The notes under the pieces are model-generated. The model saw only the letters and a list, made by a program, of their open reading frames with translations. It was not told the origin of the DNA and did not search any database. A program made the translations under genes and the position numbers. From the NCBI GenBank assembly GCA_966211815.1, contig CBIHOD010000001.1, forward strand, positions 1 through 64,000: a DNA stretch of 64,000 nucleotides, written 5' to 3'. This DNA comes from JANPCX01 sp966211815. GTDB taxonomy: Bacteria > Pseudomonadota > Gammaproteobacteria > Burkholderiales > Burkholderiaceae_C. This document shows positions 32,725 to 41,434 of this stretch, one piece after another (the stretch's first letter is position 1; every line of letters begins with the position of its first letter).

Positions 32725-32868
32725 ATGGCACTGGCAAAGAAAAAGCGCGTGGGCAAGAAGACCATCTCCGCGAAGCAAGTCCGCAAGACGGCGAGCGGCA
32801 GGAAACGCCGGAAGGCGGACGGCACCCAGCCGTCGAGGGTGTTGTTCCCGACGCCGGCGGCGTCCTGA
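32725..32868 (+). CDS. Small highly basic protein (47 residues)
   Basis: This short protein starts MALAKKKRVGKKTISAKQVR and is about one third Lys and Arg, the composition of a nucleic-acid-binding or ribosome-associated small protein. AAAGGA precedes the ATG at a good distance. It lies just after a hairpin-T-run element that may regulate it. No family is recognised. A longer in-frame start upstream would run through the hairpin and is unlikely. Confidence 0.6.
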   Translation: MALAKKKRVGKKTISAKQVRKTASGRKRRKADGTQPSRVLFPTPAAS

Positions 32869-32922
32869 ACCCTTCGGGCAAGCAGGTGAAGCGTGCCGCC
32901 TGCCGCGGCGCGCTTCCCCGGC

Positions 32923-33309
32923 TCACCGCCGCAGCCAGGCCGCGACGGCCGCTGCGGCTGCCACCCACAGCGCCACGATGAGCACCGCGCCGGCCTTGCT
33001 CGCCGGCTTCGCCCCCCGTGCCCGCATCCACTCGTCCGCCTCGGCCCGGCACTGCGCGAGCACGTCCGCCGGCAAGAGCTTGATCGTCAACCAGATCAAG
33101 CCGGGCAACAGCAGCACGTCGTCGACATAGCCCAGCACCGGGATGAAATCCGGGATCAGGTCGATGGGGCTCAAGGCATAGGCCACCACGAACACCCCCA
33201 ACGCCTTTGCGAACCAAGGCGTGCGCGGGTGCCTGCCCGCGAACCAGAGTGTCACGCCGTCGCGCTTGACGCGCTTGGCCCAGGTTTTCAAGGTGCTGCC
33301 GATGTTCAT
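32923..33309 (-). CDS. YkvA-family (DUF1232) membrane protein
   Basis: This 128-residue protein has the DUF1232 signature AYALSPIDLIPDFIPVLGYV (47-66) followed by DDVLLLPGLIWL, and a C-terminal membrane helix. The family is widespread and its role is unknown; PIDLIPDFIPVLG is diagnostic. ATG 33309 starts the family sequence, although a second ATG four codons upstream is in frame. It is transcribed on its own. Confidence 0.85.
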   Translation of the reverse strand: MNIGSTLKTWAKRVKRDGVTLWFAGRHPRTPWFAKALGVFVVAYALSPIDLIPDFIPVLGYVDDVLLLPGLIWLTIKLLPADVLAQCRAEADEWMRARGAKPASKAGAVLIVALWVAAAAAVAAWLRR

Positions 33310-33640
33310 GGGCGCCAGCATGCCAGGGCGGGCGAAGCTTCAATCGCCCGCGGCCGAAGCCTTTGAACAGGTCCGGGTCGACCAGGTCCCATGGCACGCC
33401 CGAGTCGACGCGAGGACGTCCATGTTGTCAGTTGAGAGGTTCCGGGCGCCGCTTCAACCCTCATCCAAGCCCTTGAACTTTTCCGCGTCGATCAGGTGAA
33501 CCAGCGGCACATTCAGTGCCTATCGCGTAGACGCCGATTAATCCAACGGCACGCGGCCATGAAGGAGCTGCCGGGCCGTATTCGTCTAGCGCGGCCTGAA
33601 CTGTGAGTGGTCGGCAGCAAAGCAAGCACCGAACCAGCCC
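33310..33640. other. Gene-poor stretch with two short related C-terminal remnants
   Basis: On the minus strand two short segments encode similar tails, PWDLVDPDLFKGFG (around 33350-33395) and VHLIDAEKFKGLDEG with a stop at 33454-33456. They look like degenerate C-termini of two related genes. I cannot name the family, and the rest of the stretch shows no gene or strong signal. Confidence 0.35.
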
Positions 33641-34000
33641 TTATCGCGAATGCATGAACCGCGCAATGACCGCAGCCACGTTCGCCTTCAGGTTGACGAA
33701 CTCGCAACCCAGCATGAAGGCGCCTTCGATCTTGTTGTAATTGCTGTTCACCACGCGCGCCAGGAGTTCGACGGGGAGGCTGCTGTCCTTGCCGTCGGGG
33801 AGGGCGACCTGGATCTTGCAGCGGGTGTCCATGGCCAGGTCGTGCGAAGCGAGGATGCCGAGTCCGCCCACGCTGATGTTCCGAATGCGCACGGACACCG
33901 GCATCGCGCCCATGGTTTGCAGGGTGGCGTTGCTGTTGAACGCCACACGTTGGTGGTGGCGGCGTTCGACCTTGGGGTTTTCTGGTGGCGTCGTGTTCAT
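33641..34000 (-). CDS. PilZ-domain protein
   Basis: This 119-residue single-domain PilZ protein has the c-di-GMP contact motifs RRHHQR near the N-terminus and NISVGGLGI, the D/NxSxxG element, near residue 42. Here Asn replaces the usual Asp in the second motif, which may weaken binding. Such proteins relay c-di-GMP to motility or surface functions. ATG 34000 is preferred over a start eleven codons upstream. Positions 34001-34422 contain no gene I can support. Confidence 0.8.
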   Translation of the reverse strand: MNTTPPENPKVERRHHQRVAFNSNATLQTMGAMPVSVRIRNISVGGLGILASHDLAMDTRCKIQVALPDGKDSSLPVELLARVVNSNYNKIEGAFMLGCEFVNLKANVAAVIARFMHSR

Positions 34001-34422
34001 GAGTGCTTGGGATGGTTGGAGTGGCACCGGCATTCAGGAAATCGGCTTTCGTCCCACAGACTTTATTGTTCAGCAGCACATGGGTTGGTTGATGTCCGCA
34101 GGACGAAGTCTTTGACTGCATTCTCGCCGTCATGCGACGCGCCGGCCACCGCCGCGATGGCCGATGTAGTTGCGCTTTTCACTACCACTGCAGATTTTGC
34201 ACCTCCAAGGCCGGAAAAAGCCTCTGTGCCCCGACCCCGAACCCGCCCCTTCTCGGTAGGCGCGTTGGCCCAGCAGGGCGAGGGTGGCCGATGGAGGATG
34301 GCGGCGGCCCTGACGCCGCGGTCCACCTGTCCTGGAACCGACCGGGTAGTGCGAACCGGGCAGATCGACCGCTGCGATGACCTGGGCTGGCATACTCCCT
34401 CGCTTTTTTCCAGGGGGGCCCC

Positions 34423-36453
34423 ATGGCACCACGACAAGTCACGGTGTGGCGTTGCATGCGCCGCGCAGGCGCGCTGCTCGCGGCTTTGCTGATTTCTTCC
34501 AATGCAGGCGCGGAGCCCGCAGCCACGCCGCAGCGCCAACCGGTCGAGCGCTTCGCAAGCCTGCCGCTGCTGTCGCAGGTGCGGTTGTCGCCAGACGGCC
34601 GGCAGATCACCGCGCTGATGAACATCGAGAACGACACCGGGCTCATCACCCGAACCGTGCTCGACGGCAAGGTGCGCAGCATCCTCAAGACCGACAACCG
34701 GAAGTTCCACTTCAACTGGGTGCGCTGGGCGAACAACGAGCGCTTGCTTGTCAGCCTGCGCTTCGCTTCGCGCCGCGAATTCGTCGGCACGGTCGAGACC
34801 CGGCTGCTGTCGCTCAAGGCCGACGGCAGCGGCTTGATCGACCTCGTGCGAAGCACGCCGGTGAGCGGCAGCATGAACCGCGCCACCGAAACGCAGCAGA
34901 TCCAGGACCGCGTGATCGACTGGCTGCCTCACGACGGCAAACATGTGCTGCTTGAACTCAGTGAACCGGACCGCTTCGAGCCGGGCGTCTACAAGGTCGA
35001 CATCGAGACGGGCCAGCGCACCCTGGTGAAGGCGCCCGAGCGCAACGTGGCGTAGTGGCTCACCGACGCGCAGAGCCGCGTGCGTGTCGGCGTGCGGCAC
35101 GAGGAGGGCACATATGAAGTGCGCGTGTGCGACCCGGACGGCAAGAACTGGCGCACGCTGTGGCGCTTCAAGGGCGCCGGGGACAGCGTCTGGCCCATGG
35201 GTTTCGGCATGGACCCGCAGGACTTCTACGTGCGCGCCTACCACGAGGGCCGCATGGCGGTCTTCTCGGTGCGGCTCGACGACCCGGCGCTGGCGCGCAA
35301 GCTGCGGCTCGCCGACCCGCGAGGCGACGTGACCGGGCGCCTGATCCATTCCCCCAGGACCGGCGAGGTGCTGGGCGTCCGCACCGGCGGCGGCGAAGGC
35401 GCGGGCGGCGGGGACGGCCCGCGTGCCGAGCTGTGGGACGCGGACTGGCGCGACATCGTCCGAGCGGTCGACCAGGGCCTGCCCGACCGCAAGAACTACC
35501 TGCTCGACATCAGCCGCGACGAGCAACGCTATGTGCTTTATTCCACCGGCAACCGCCGGCCCGGCGAGTACTACCTGGGCGACCGCGAGACCGGCGAGCT
35601 TTCGCTCGTTGGGCAGGCTTACCCGAAGATCGACGCGTCGCGCCTGGCCGGCAAGCAGAAGGTCACGATCAAGGCCCGCGACGGTCTCGCGCTCGATGCC
35701 TACCTCACGCTGCCGCTCGGCCGCACGCTCGGCGACGGCAAGGCGCCGTTGCCCATGGTGTTGCTGCCCCACGGCGGACCGCACAGCCGGGACGACGACG
35801 ACTTCGACACCTGGACCGAGTTCCTCGCCGACCGCGGCTACCTCGTGCTGCAGGTCAACTTCCGAGGCTCCGACGGCTACGGCCATGAATTCATGGCCGC
35901 CGGCCTGAAGCGTTGGGGCCTGGAGATGCAGGATGACCTCACCGACGGCGTGGCCTGGGCCGTGGCCCAGCGCTTGGCCGACCCGCGGCGCGCGTGCATC
36001 GTAGGCGGCAGCTACGGCGGCTATGCGGCGCTGATGGGTGTGGTGAAGACACCGGAGCTCTACCGCTGCGCGGTGAGCTTCGCCGGCGTCAGCGACCTTC
36101 CCGACCTCATCGCGCACCAGGGCGACTACGTCGGCGGCTCCGTGATCGCCGAGGAGATGATCGGCCGCAGCTGGGGCGACCGCGAGCGCCTGCACGCCAC
36201 CTCACCGGCTCGCCAGGCCGAGCGCATCCGCGTTCCGGTGCTGCTGGTGCACGGCACCGCCGACCGCAGCGTGCCGGTCAATCAGAGCGAAGGCATGGCC
36301 AAGGCGCTCAAGCGCGGCGGCAGGCCTTACCGGTACATCGAGCAGGAAGGCGGCGACCACCACCTCAGCCGCTATGAACACCGGTTGCAGTTCTTCAACG
36401 CGCTGGAGGCTTTCCTTGACGAGCACCTGCGGCCGGCGACTTCCGTGCCTTGA
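34423..36453 (+). pseudogene. S9 prolyl-oligopeptidase-family peptidase with one in-frame amber codon
   Basis: The whole frame encodes a 676-codon S9 peptidase: a signal-peptide-like N-terminus (LLAALLISSNAGA), a beta-propeller, and an alpha/beta hydrolase domain. The hydrolase domain has the nucleophile in GGSYGGYAAL, Asp in HGTADRSVP and His in GGDHHLSR. One TAG at 35053-35055 interrupts it after ERNVA; the same frame continues WLTDAQSRVRVGVRHEEG to a normal end. A CAG-to-TAG change is the simplest explanation. The gene is broken unless the amber is suppressed, since no other damage is seen. The catalytic part alone could start internally but would lack the propeller. SD-like GGGGGGCCCC precedes the start. 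Confidence 0.8.
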
Positions 36454-36625
36454 GTCACGTTTGTTTCGCTGCCGGGGCCATGGCCCCTGAGGGCGTGCTG
36501 GCGGCCGACCAAGCCAAAGCGGGGTTCCACCGGACAGCCAAGCGAGCTGGCCAGGAATACTGGGCTGCATGCAGCTCTAACGCCATCAAGATGGCGCGCG
36601 TTTCCGGCGCCGTTTGAACCTCGAT

Positions 36626-37193
36626 TTAGCGGCCCCAGCCAACACACTCGCCGCGCCACCAGAACGACCGGTATTCGACCGACGGTTGTACTTTGCCCGG
36701 TACCTTGCCCGCCACGGGCATGGGGGGAACGAACTCCCGGATGACAGGCTTCTGCCAATGAAGGATTGCGTCGTTTCTGTATGCCTGCGACGTCTGCTCA
36801 TAGTGCGTCGGTTTTGAATGACAGAAAGGTCGGGGTTGTGCTTGCTGGTCTACCTGGACCCCTTCATGAAGACTGGCCATTGGAAGTCTGTTTCGATTTC
36901 TTTCACGCTTGGCAGTGCCTCAAAAACGCGCGTCCGGGGCGTGAGGTCTTGGATCAGGGGGTACCAGTTCTTGAGTCGCTGGCCAGAATGTGCTCTCTGG
37001 GTGAGTTCACCAGGCGAAGTCCCATCTCCAGCTTGTCGTTGAACTCGGCCGTGTAGTCGAGGATGGGTCCTATCCTTGAGACACAGAGTTCTTCTCCTTC
37101 GATGCGAGCGATGTTCATCAATGAAGATTCCAGATTTTTTCGATTGAAGGGCTCGCTATATGTGCGGGCAGCATCGCTATTCTGGAAACGCAC
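36626..37193 (-). pseudogene. Degenerate ATP-grasp-domain protein
   Basis: Three consecutive minus-strand segments in different frames join into one recognisable protein. The first ends NSPREHILASDS, the second reads RLKNWYPLIQDLTPRTRVFE and FQWPVFMKGSRQTSKHNPDL, and the third is HYEQTSQAYRNDAILHWQKP to YRSFWWRGECVGWG. VFMKGSRQTSKHN and VEYRSFWWRGE are typical of ATP-grasp proteins of unknown substrate. At least two frameshifts separate the segments, the 3' end is cut short, and the start is unclear. Flanking DNA is less GC-rich than the chromosome-like part. I infer a horizontally acquired, decaying gene. Confidence 0.65.
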
Positions 37194-37325
37194 CTGTTGC
37201 TTTCATAAGCCAAAGCTACGACAAGCCTACGGGCAGCCAATCAATGGGGATTTTCAGAATGGCCCTGGCTTTTTCTTTTTCCATTTCCTCTCCTTCACTC
37301 TCCTTCATTCACTCATACCTCCCTC

Positions 37326-38729
37326 ATGACGACCTACACCAGCTTCTGGACGCATCCTGACCTCCCCCATGCGGAGGCTCGCGGCAGGACACCCCGTCTG
37401 GTGCAGGTGCGTGTCACACCCTATGGCTACGACGATCACGCCTACTTTGCACGTGAGCAGTCGCGGTCCCTGTTGGACAAGAAATTCAAGGCGGTGGAAG
37501 AGTTGCGAATTCCCGGCGAAGACGGTGCCCGGGAGGTGGTGCGGCTTTTCCTGGCGTACCGCCAAGGTCGGCTGGCCGAAGGTTGGACCGAGGTCTACGC
37601 GGGCAACGGCCTTGCGCTGTTCCCTGCGGACCTGCGTGCAGCCCGGCCCAAGACACCGCAGGAGTGCAGCCTGGACGCCGCAATGCTGTGGCTCGAATGC
37701 GGCGACTTCGAGCATGCCCAGTCTGCGCTCGAAGACGCGACCGGCATCCAGGACACGCCCTATTGGGGCACCGTGGCGCGACGCCTTTGGCTTCTCAAGT
37801 CCGAGGCACTGTCCGGCAATGCTCGCGTGGCCGCCATGGCGCAGGCGGCGGTTTATGCAGGCGAGGTCATCGGCATGCTGGCCGGGCAGGACCTCTACCG
37901 CATCGACCCCTATCATTTCGGCGACGCTTATCGCAGTCCCCAGAGCATGCTGGTGTGCGCCGCTGAAACAGCCGCGGCCTATCTGCTGGAATCCGAAGGC
38001 TCCTGCCAGCAGGCGTTGCAGTTCATTCAGTTGGCTGAAGACACTCACCATGGTTCCACCTACTTGCAGGAACTCAAGGTGGCGGCGCTACTCAAGCTGG
38101 GCCGCCGCGAAGAGGCCTACGAGGTGCACCTTAAGTGGCGATTAAAGCTCCCGGAGGTGCTGGCTTCGGCCGACTACATCGCCCTGGTCGACCAGCGCAA
38201 CCGCAATGCCCGTGAGCAAGAACACCGTCGACTGGCAGGCCTGCGTGTTGAATACATCGATGGCGAGCCCGCGTCGCCCGCCGAGATTGCTCGCCTCCAG
38301 GCGCTTCACCCCGGGGTGCCCGAGGCGTGTGTGCGGTGGTTGAGCGGCAAAGAGCGACACGAGATGCGCGTGATCGACGGTGACAGCTCCGAGAGTTATC
38401 GGCTACTGGGCGTGGACGGCACGCTGGAAAAACACGTTGAAATGGTCGGTTGGCTGCACCTGCACGACGATTCCTCACCGGACCTGGCCGAGGAAATCCG
38501 CCAATCCATCCGCGACAGCGGGATCAAGCCCGAATACATGCTGCCCATCGTTGGGGCCGACCATACGCCGGATTGCTTCCTGGTTCGCCTGGAAGGCGAG
38601 GATTTGGGTGCCGTCTACTTTTGGAGCCACGACGAAAGTGCCGTGTTCAGCCGAATCGCCGACAGCGTGGACCAGTTGTTTCCGTGGCTCGAGGCGCAGG
38701 CTCTGGGCGGAAATACTTTTGTGCTCTGA
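37326..38729 (+). CDS. SUKH/SMI1-domain protein with TPR-like N-terminus
   Basis: This 467-residue cytoplasmic protein has two parts. Residues 50-290 form a helical, TPR-like region (LAEDTHHGSTYLQELKVAAL and similar repeats). Residues about 310-460 form a SUKH (SMI1/KNR4) domain with EIARLQALHPGVPEACVRWL and a C-terminal FSRIADSVDQLFPWLEAQ. SUKH domains are frequent immunity proteins against contact-dependent toxins, but they also act outside toxin systems. No toxin gene is adjacent; an inverted-repeat end lies just downstream. The start ATG is clear. An immunity role is inferred from the domain only. Confidence 0.75.
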   Translation: MTTYTSFWTHPDLPHAEARGRTPRLVQVRVTPYGYDDHAYFAREQSRSLLDKKFKAVEELRIPGEDGAREVVRLFLAYRQGRLAEGWTEVYAGNGLALFPADLRAARPKTPQECSLDAAMLWLECGDFEHAQSALEDATGIQDTPYWGTVARRLWLLKSEALSGNARVAAMAQAAVYAGEVIGMLAGQDLYRIDPYHFGDAYRSPQSMLVCAAETAAAYLLESEGSCQQALQFIQLAEDTHHGSTYLQELKVAALLKLGRREEAYEVHLKWRLKLPEVLASADYIALVDQRNRNAREQEHRRLAGLRVEYIDGEPASPAEIARLQALHPGVPEACVRWLSGKERHEMRVIDGDSSESYRLLGVDGTLEKHVEMVGWLHLHDDSSPDLAEEIRQSIRDSGIKPEYMLPIVGADHTPDCFLVRLEGEDLGAVYFWSHDESAVFSRIADSVDQLFPWLEAQALGGNTFVL

Positions 38730-38754
38730 AGCGCTCCGGCTGTTCCGCGATATT

Positions 38755-38887
38755 AAAGTCGTAAACAGGAGGCTAAGATCCCCGCCGCCTTGCGCAATGG
38801 CAATTCGAGCATCAAGCTTCGGATAGTCGTAAACAACTTCTCACTTCAATTAGACAAGGGAGTTGCGTTCCAATTGAAGTCATAAAT
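38755..38887 (+). repeat. Three AGTCGTAAACA-type repeats; one is the left inverted repeat of the NAD island
   Basis: AAAGTCGTAAACA (38755-38767), AGTCGTAAACA (38825-38835) and the diverged AAGTCATAAAT (38877-38887) are direct repeats about 50-70 bases apart. The first is a perfect inverted copy of TGTTTACGACTTT at 47790-47802. Spaced short repeats of this kind resemble transposase-binding sites at Tn7-like ends. A nearby inverted repeat ACTTCAATT/AATTGAAGT also occurs. The region has lower GC than the surroundings and no convincing gene. Confidence 0.6.
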
Positions 38888-38989
38888 TCCAATGCCCGAA
38901 CTGGCCAGGCAATAGGAAACCTAGTTGACCGCTGATGTCGGAGGACTTCAATACCACGCTACTTTGTTCTAGCCAAAGGTACCAAACCG

Positions 38990-39292
38990 TTGCCCTACAA
39001 CAGCAACTACCTCTGGCCTTATGAAGTCTCACTGCGCTTCGAGCCAGTCGATCGACCGGTGGGCTTTGCTGAGGGTGTCGGCCACGGGAATGCAGGAGGC
39101 ATATTCACCGCCCGAGAAGCGTTGCAGCTGCAGTGGCGGGAACACTTCACGATCACTCATGGGGAATGGTTGCTGCCTTTCATCGAGCAATTGGCAGAGG
39201 GCGCGCTTTTCGTCCCCAATGAAGTGGTGTTGTCACTTGCCACCGCGAATTTGGGCCAGACCCCGGAAAGCTATGAGTCCCGCGGTGCCTGA
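38990..39292 (+). CDS. Small protein, possibly 5'-damaged
   Basis: This 100-residue frame reads NYLWPYEVSLRFEPVDRPVG and then FTITHGEWLLPFIEQLAEGA, which looks like a genuine small globular protein. It starts at a TTG with no good ribosome binding site. In the same frame an ATA at 38951 precedes PRYFVLAKGTKPLPYNS, which reads as the natural N-terminus with a mutated start codon. Function is unknown. Positions 39293-39478 after it hold short tandem-like sequence but no gene I can support. Confidence 0.45.
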   Translation: MPYNSNYLWPYEVSLRFEPVDRPVGFAEGVGHGNAGGIFTAREALQLQWREHFTITHGEWLLPFIEQLAEGALFVPNEVVLSLATANLGQTPESYESRGA

Positions 39293-39478
39293 CCGATGCC
39301 TCGATCAAAGCCTTCTTTTCAAGGGGCCTGACCTCTGGCGATGAGAGGGTTTAAAAGTGGACGCAGCCGCGCCAAACCGGTCCCACCGTGTGAACGATGT
39401 GTCCGGCACTCAGACGGTACCCCCGTGTTAGCTTGGCTTGACCGGTTTTGCATCCGCCCAGCAACCGGCATTCATGGA

Positions 39479-39616
39479 CTAGCGCGGACCGGCCGCGCGG
39501 TGAATGGCGCCGTCAACCCCGCCTCCACCCAACAGGGATGAATTGGCTGCGTTGACGATGACATCCACTTCGAGTTTCGTGATGTCGGCTTGAACGGCTT
39601 TCAGTGTCACGCCCAT
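39479..39616 (-). pseudogene. Truncated macrodomain (ADP-ribose hydrolase) gene
   Basis: The frame encodes the N-terminal about 45 residues of a macrodomain protein of the YmdB/MacroD type: MGVTLKAVQADITKLEVDVI followed by VNAANSSLLGGGGVDGAIHR. These are the ADP-ribose-binding signatures. The sequence then meets a stop and the remaining two thirds of the domain are absent. Macrodomains remove ADP-ribose or O-acetyl-ADP-ribose. It lies directly behind nrtR, the usual NAD-metabolism neighbourhood, and mirrors the truncated ADP-ribosylglycohydrolase at the far end of the island. Confidence 0.75.
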
Positions 39617-39659
39617 AAGCGTTCTCCTTTTGCTGAATCCGGTGGAATAGAGGCCAGCC

Positions 39660-40349
39660 TCAACCCCTCGCATTCAGACCGCGGTCCATCAACGACAGCG
39701 CATGCCGATACTCCTTGCGCAGCCGGTACAGCTGCGCGGGGCGGTGCGCGCCGCCGGCTTGCATCTCTCCTGCGATGGGTTCGAGCATCCCCAGCTCTTC
39801 GACCTTACGCCGGAAACTCACCTTGTTGATGGGCTCGCCCAGCACGGTTTCGTAAACGGCTTGCAACTGCGGCAATGTGAATCGTTCGCCGCACAGGTGC
39901 GCCGGCAGGGAGGAATACTGGCTCTTGCCGCGCAGGCGTGCCACTGCCGCGTCCACGATGCGGTTGTGGTCAAAGGGCAAGCTGGGCAATGTCGCGACCG
40001 GCATCAGCACCTGGGCGGCATCTTTGATTGGTAGCAAATCAGCCTGTACCAAAGCGAAATAGGCGATTGACACCGACCAACCACGCGGGTCCCGCGCCGG
40101 GCCGGAGAACGTGGCCAATTGCTCGAGGTAGGGGCTGACAATGCCAGCCTTGTCACGCAGAACACGCACGGCTGCGTCCTGTGCGCTTTGGTCGTCCTGA
40201 ACATGCACATAGCCGCCCGGCAAGGCCAGCACGCCGTCGAAAGGTGCTCGGTCGCGCCGCAGCAACAGCACTTTCAGGGCATCGTCCAGCAGGGTGAGCA
40301 GCACCACGTCGACGGTGCAGATGACAGGAGAAGGGTCGGCGCCAGGCAT
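39660..40349 (-). CDS. nrtR: NrtR, Nudix-related NAD-metabolism repressor
   Basis: This 229-residue protein has an N-terminal Nudix-like domain (VDVVLLTLLDDALKVLLLRR, then GGYVHVQDDQSAQDAAVRVL), with the Nudix box degraded as in NrtR. A C-terminal winged helix (FTLPQLQAVYETVLGEPINK, VSFRRKVEELGML) follows. NrtR binds ADP-ribose and represses NAD biosynthesis genes. It is transcribed divergently from the NAD operon at 40515, the standard layout. Candidate promoters and palindromes lie in the 165-base A/T-rich intergenic region. Confidence 0.9.
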   Translation of the reverse strand: MPGADPSPVICTVDVVLLTLLDDALKVLLLRRDRAPFDGVLALPGGYVHVQDDQSAQDAAVRVLRDKAGIVSPYLEQLATFSGPARDPRGWSVSIAYFALVQADLLPIKDAAQVLMPVATLPSLPFDHNRIVDAAVARLRGKSQYSSLPAHLCGERFTLPQLQAVYETVLGEPINKVSFRRKVEELGMLEPIAGEMQAGGAHRPAQLYRLRKEYRHALSLMDRGLNARG

Positions 40350-40369
40350 GATTTCTTTTTACAAAAATG

Positions 40370-40382
40370 AAACTAAGAGTTT
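40370..40382. promoter_or_regulatory. Palindrome near nrtR promoter, possible operator
   Basis: AAACTAAGAGTTT is a 5+3+5 palindrome that overlaps the candidate nrtR -10 element by two bases and lies 21 bases before its start. A related dyad (GTTTTAAAC) overlaps the opposite -10. Both could bind NrtR, which usually represses its own gene and the divergent operon, but I cannot confirm the site. Confidence 0.4.
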
Positions 40383-40410
40383 TATAGAAGAGATGCCAAA
40401 CATTATCCAA
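40381..40410 (-). promoter_or_regulatory. Candidate nrtR promoter
   Basis: On the minus strand TTGGAT and TATAAA are separated by 18 bases, 31 bases before the nrtR ATG. The boxes and spacing are good for sigma-70. Confidence 0.5.
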
Positions 40411-40446
40411 CTGTGGATGACTGCGATTCAATGACCACATAGTTAG

Positions 40447-40475
40447 TTGCATTGTTGTATTAAGTGTTTTAAACT
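40447..40475 (+). promoter_or_regulatory. Candidate promoter of the NAD operon
   Basis: TTGCAT and TAAACT are separated by 17 bases in A/T-rich DNA, about 40 bases upstream of the nicotinamidase-like start. The match is fair for sigma-70. Confidence 0.45.
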
Positions 40476-40514
40476 GACATCACCGCAACAACATTCCAGC
40501 CCAGGGAGGCAGCC

Positions 40515-41387
40515 ATGACCCGCCACACCCATCTCCTGATCATCGATCCCCAAAACGACTTTTGCGACTTACCCGAGGCCTACCGCCCGGCCGACCCCTT
40601 GACCGGCGCGCGTTCTAACCCGGCCTTGCCTGTGACCGGCGCCCACGCCGACATGCAGCGCCTGGCCCGCCTGGTGCGCGAAGGCGGCGACGCATTGAGT
40701 GGTATCACCGTCACGCTCGACTCCCACCACCGCCTCGACATCGCCCACCCCACTTTCTGGCAGACGGGCGATGGCGCGGCGGTGGGTCCGTTCACGCAGG
40801 TCACTGCGGCGCAAGTGCGTGCTGGCGATCTCCGCCCCCGCGACGCCGCCTCGCTGCCCCGCGCCCTGGACTACCTGGACGAGTTGGAAGCCCGTGGCCG
40901 CTACACCTTGATGGTGTGGCCGGTGCACTGCGAGATCGGCACCTGGGGCCACAACATCCATGCCGACCTGAAAGCGGCCTGCAGCGCCTGGGAAGAGCGG
41001 CGACTGGCCATCGTGCAGACGGTGAACAAGGGTTCCAACCCCTGGACCGAGCACTACAGCGCGATGCAGGCGGAAGTGCCCGACGCCCAGGACAAAGACA
41101 CCCAGATGAACCTGGCGTTGATCTCGCAGCTCGACCAGGCCGACCTGTTGCTCATCGGCGGCGAAGCCAGCAGCCACTGCGTGCGCGCCACCACCGAGCA
41201 CATCGTGGCCAACCTGCCGAGCGGCCGCAAGGCCAAGGTGGTACTGCTGCGCGACTGCATGAGCGCGGTGGGAGGCTTCGAAGGGCAGGCTCAGAACTTC
41301 CTCTCTGACATGCAGGCACAAGGTGTGCGGCTGGCCACTGTGGACGAAATGCTGGCCGAGTTGCGAGCCGGCACGGCGATGGCTTAA
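40515..41387 (+). CDS. Nicotinamidase-like cysteine hydrolase
   Basis: This 290-residue isochorismatase-superfamily hydrolase has the catalytic triad of nicotinamidase: Asp11 (LIIDPQNDF), Lys172 (NKGSNPWTEH) and Cys222 (SSHCV). DSHH (69-72) supplies candidate metal ligands. Nicotinamidase converts nicotinamide to nicotinate, feeding PncB, the next gene. It is longer than typical PncA (about 200-210), with an insertion around residues 25-45 and 105-160. First gene of the operon; GGGAGGCAGCC precedes the ATG. Confidence 0.82.
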   Translation: MTRHTHLLIIDPQNDFCDLPEAYRPADPLTGARSNPALPVTGAHADMQRLARLVREGGDALSGITVTLDSHHRLDIAHPTFWQTGDGAAVGPFTQVTAAQVRAGDLRPRDAASLPRALDYLDELEARGRYTLMVWPVHCEIGTWGHNIHADLKAACSAWEERRLAIVQTVNKGSNPWTEHYSAMQAEVPDAQDKDTQMNLALISQLDQADLLLIGGEASSHCVRATTEHIVANLPSGRKAKVVLLRDCMSAVGGFEGQAQNFLSDMQAQGVRLATVDEMLAELRAGTAMA

Positions 41388-41434
41388 GCCACGCACCACA
41401 CACCTCTTCGAAACGAACACAAGGCAACACCACC

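Noticed and set aside
38821..38890. Integron attC-like site formed by ACTTCAATT/AATTGAAGT
   Set aside because: No GTTRRRY-type core ends at the right positions, and no integrase gene is present.
39341..39541. Short plus-strand frame after the 100-residue gene
   Set aside because: No ribosome binding site, low-complexity translation, and it overlaps the macrodomain remnant antisense.
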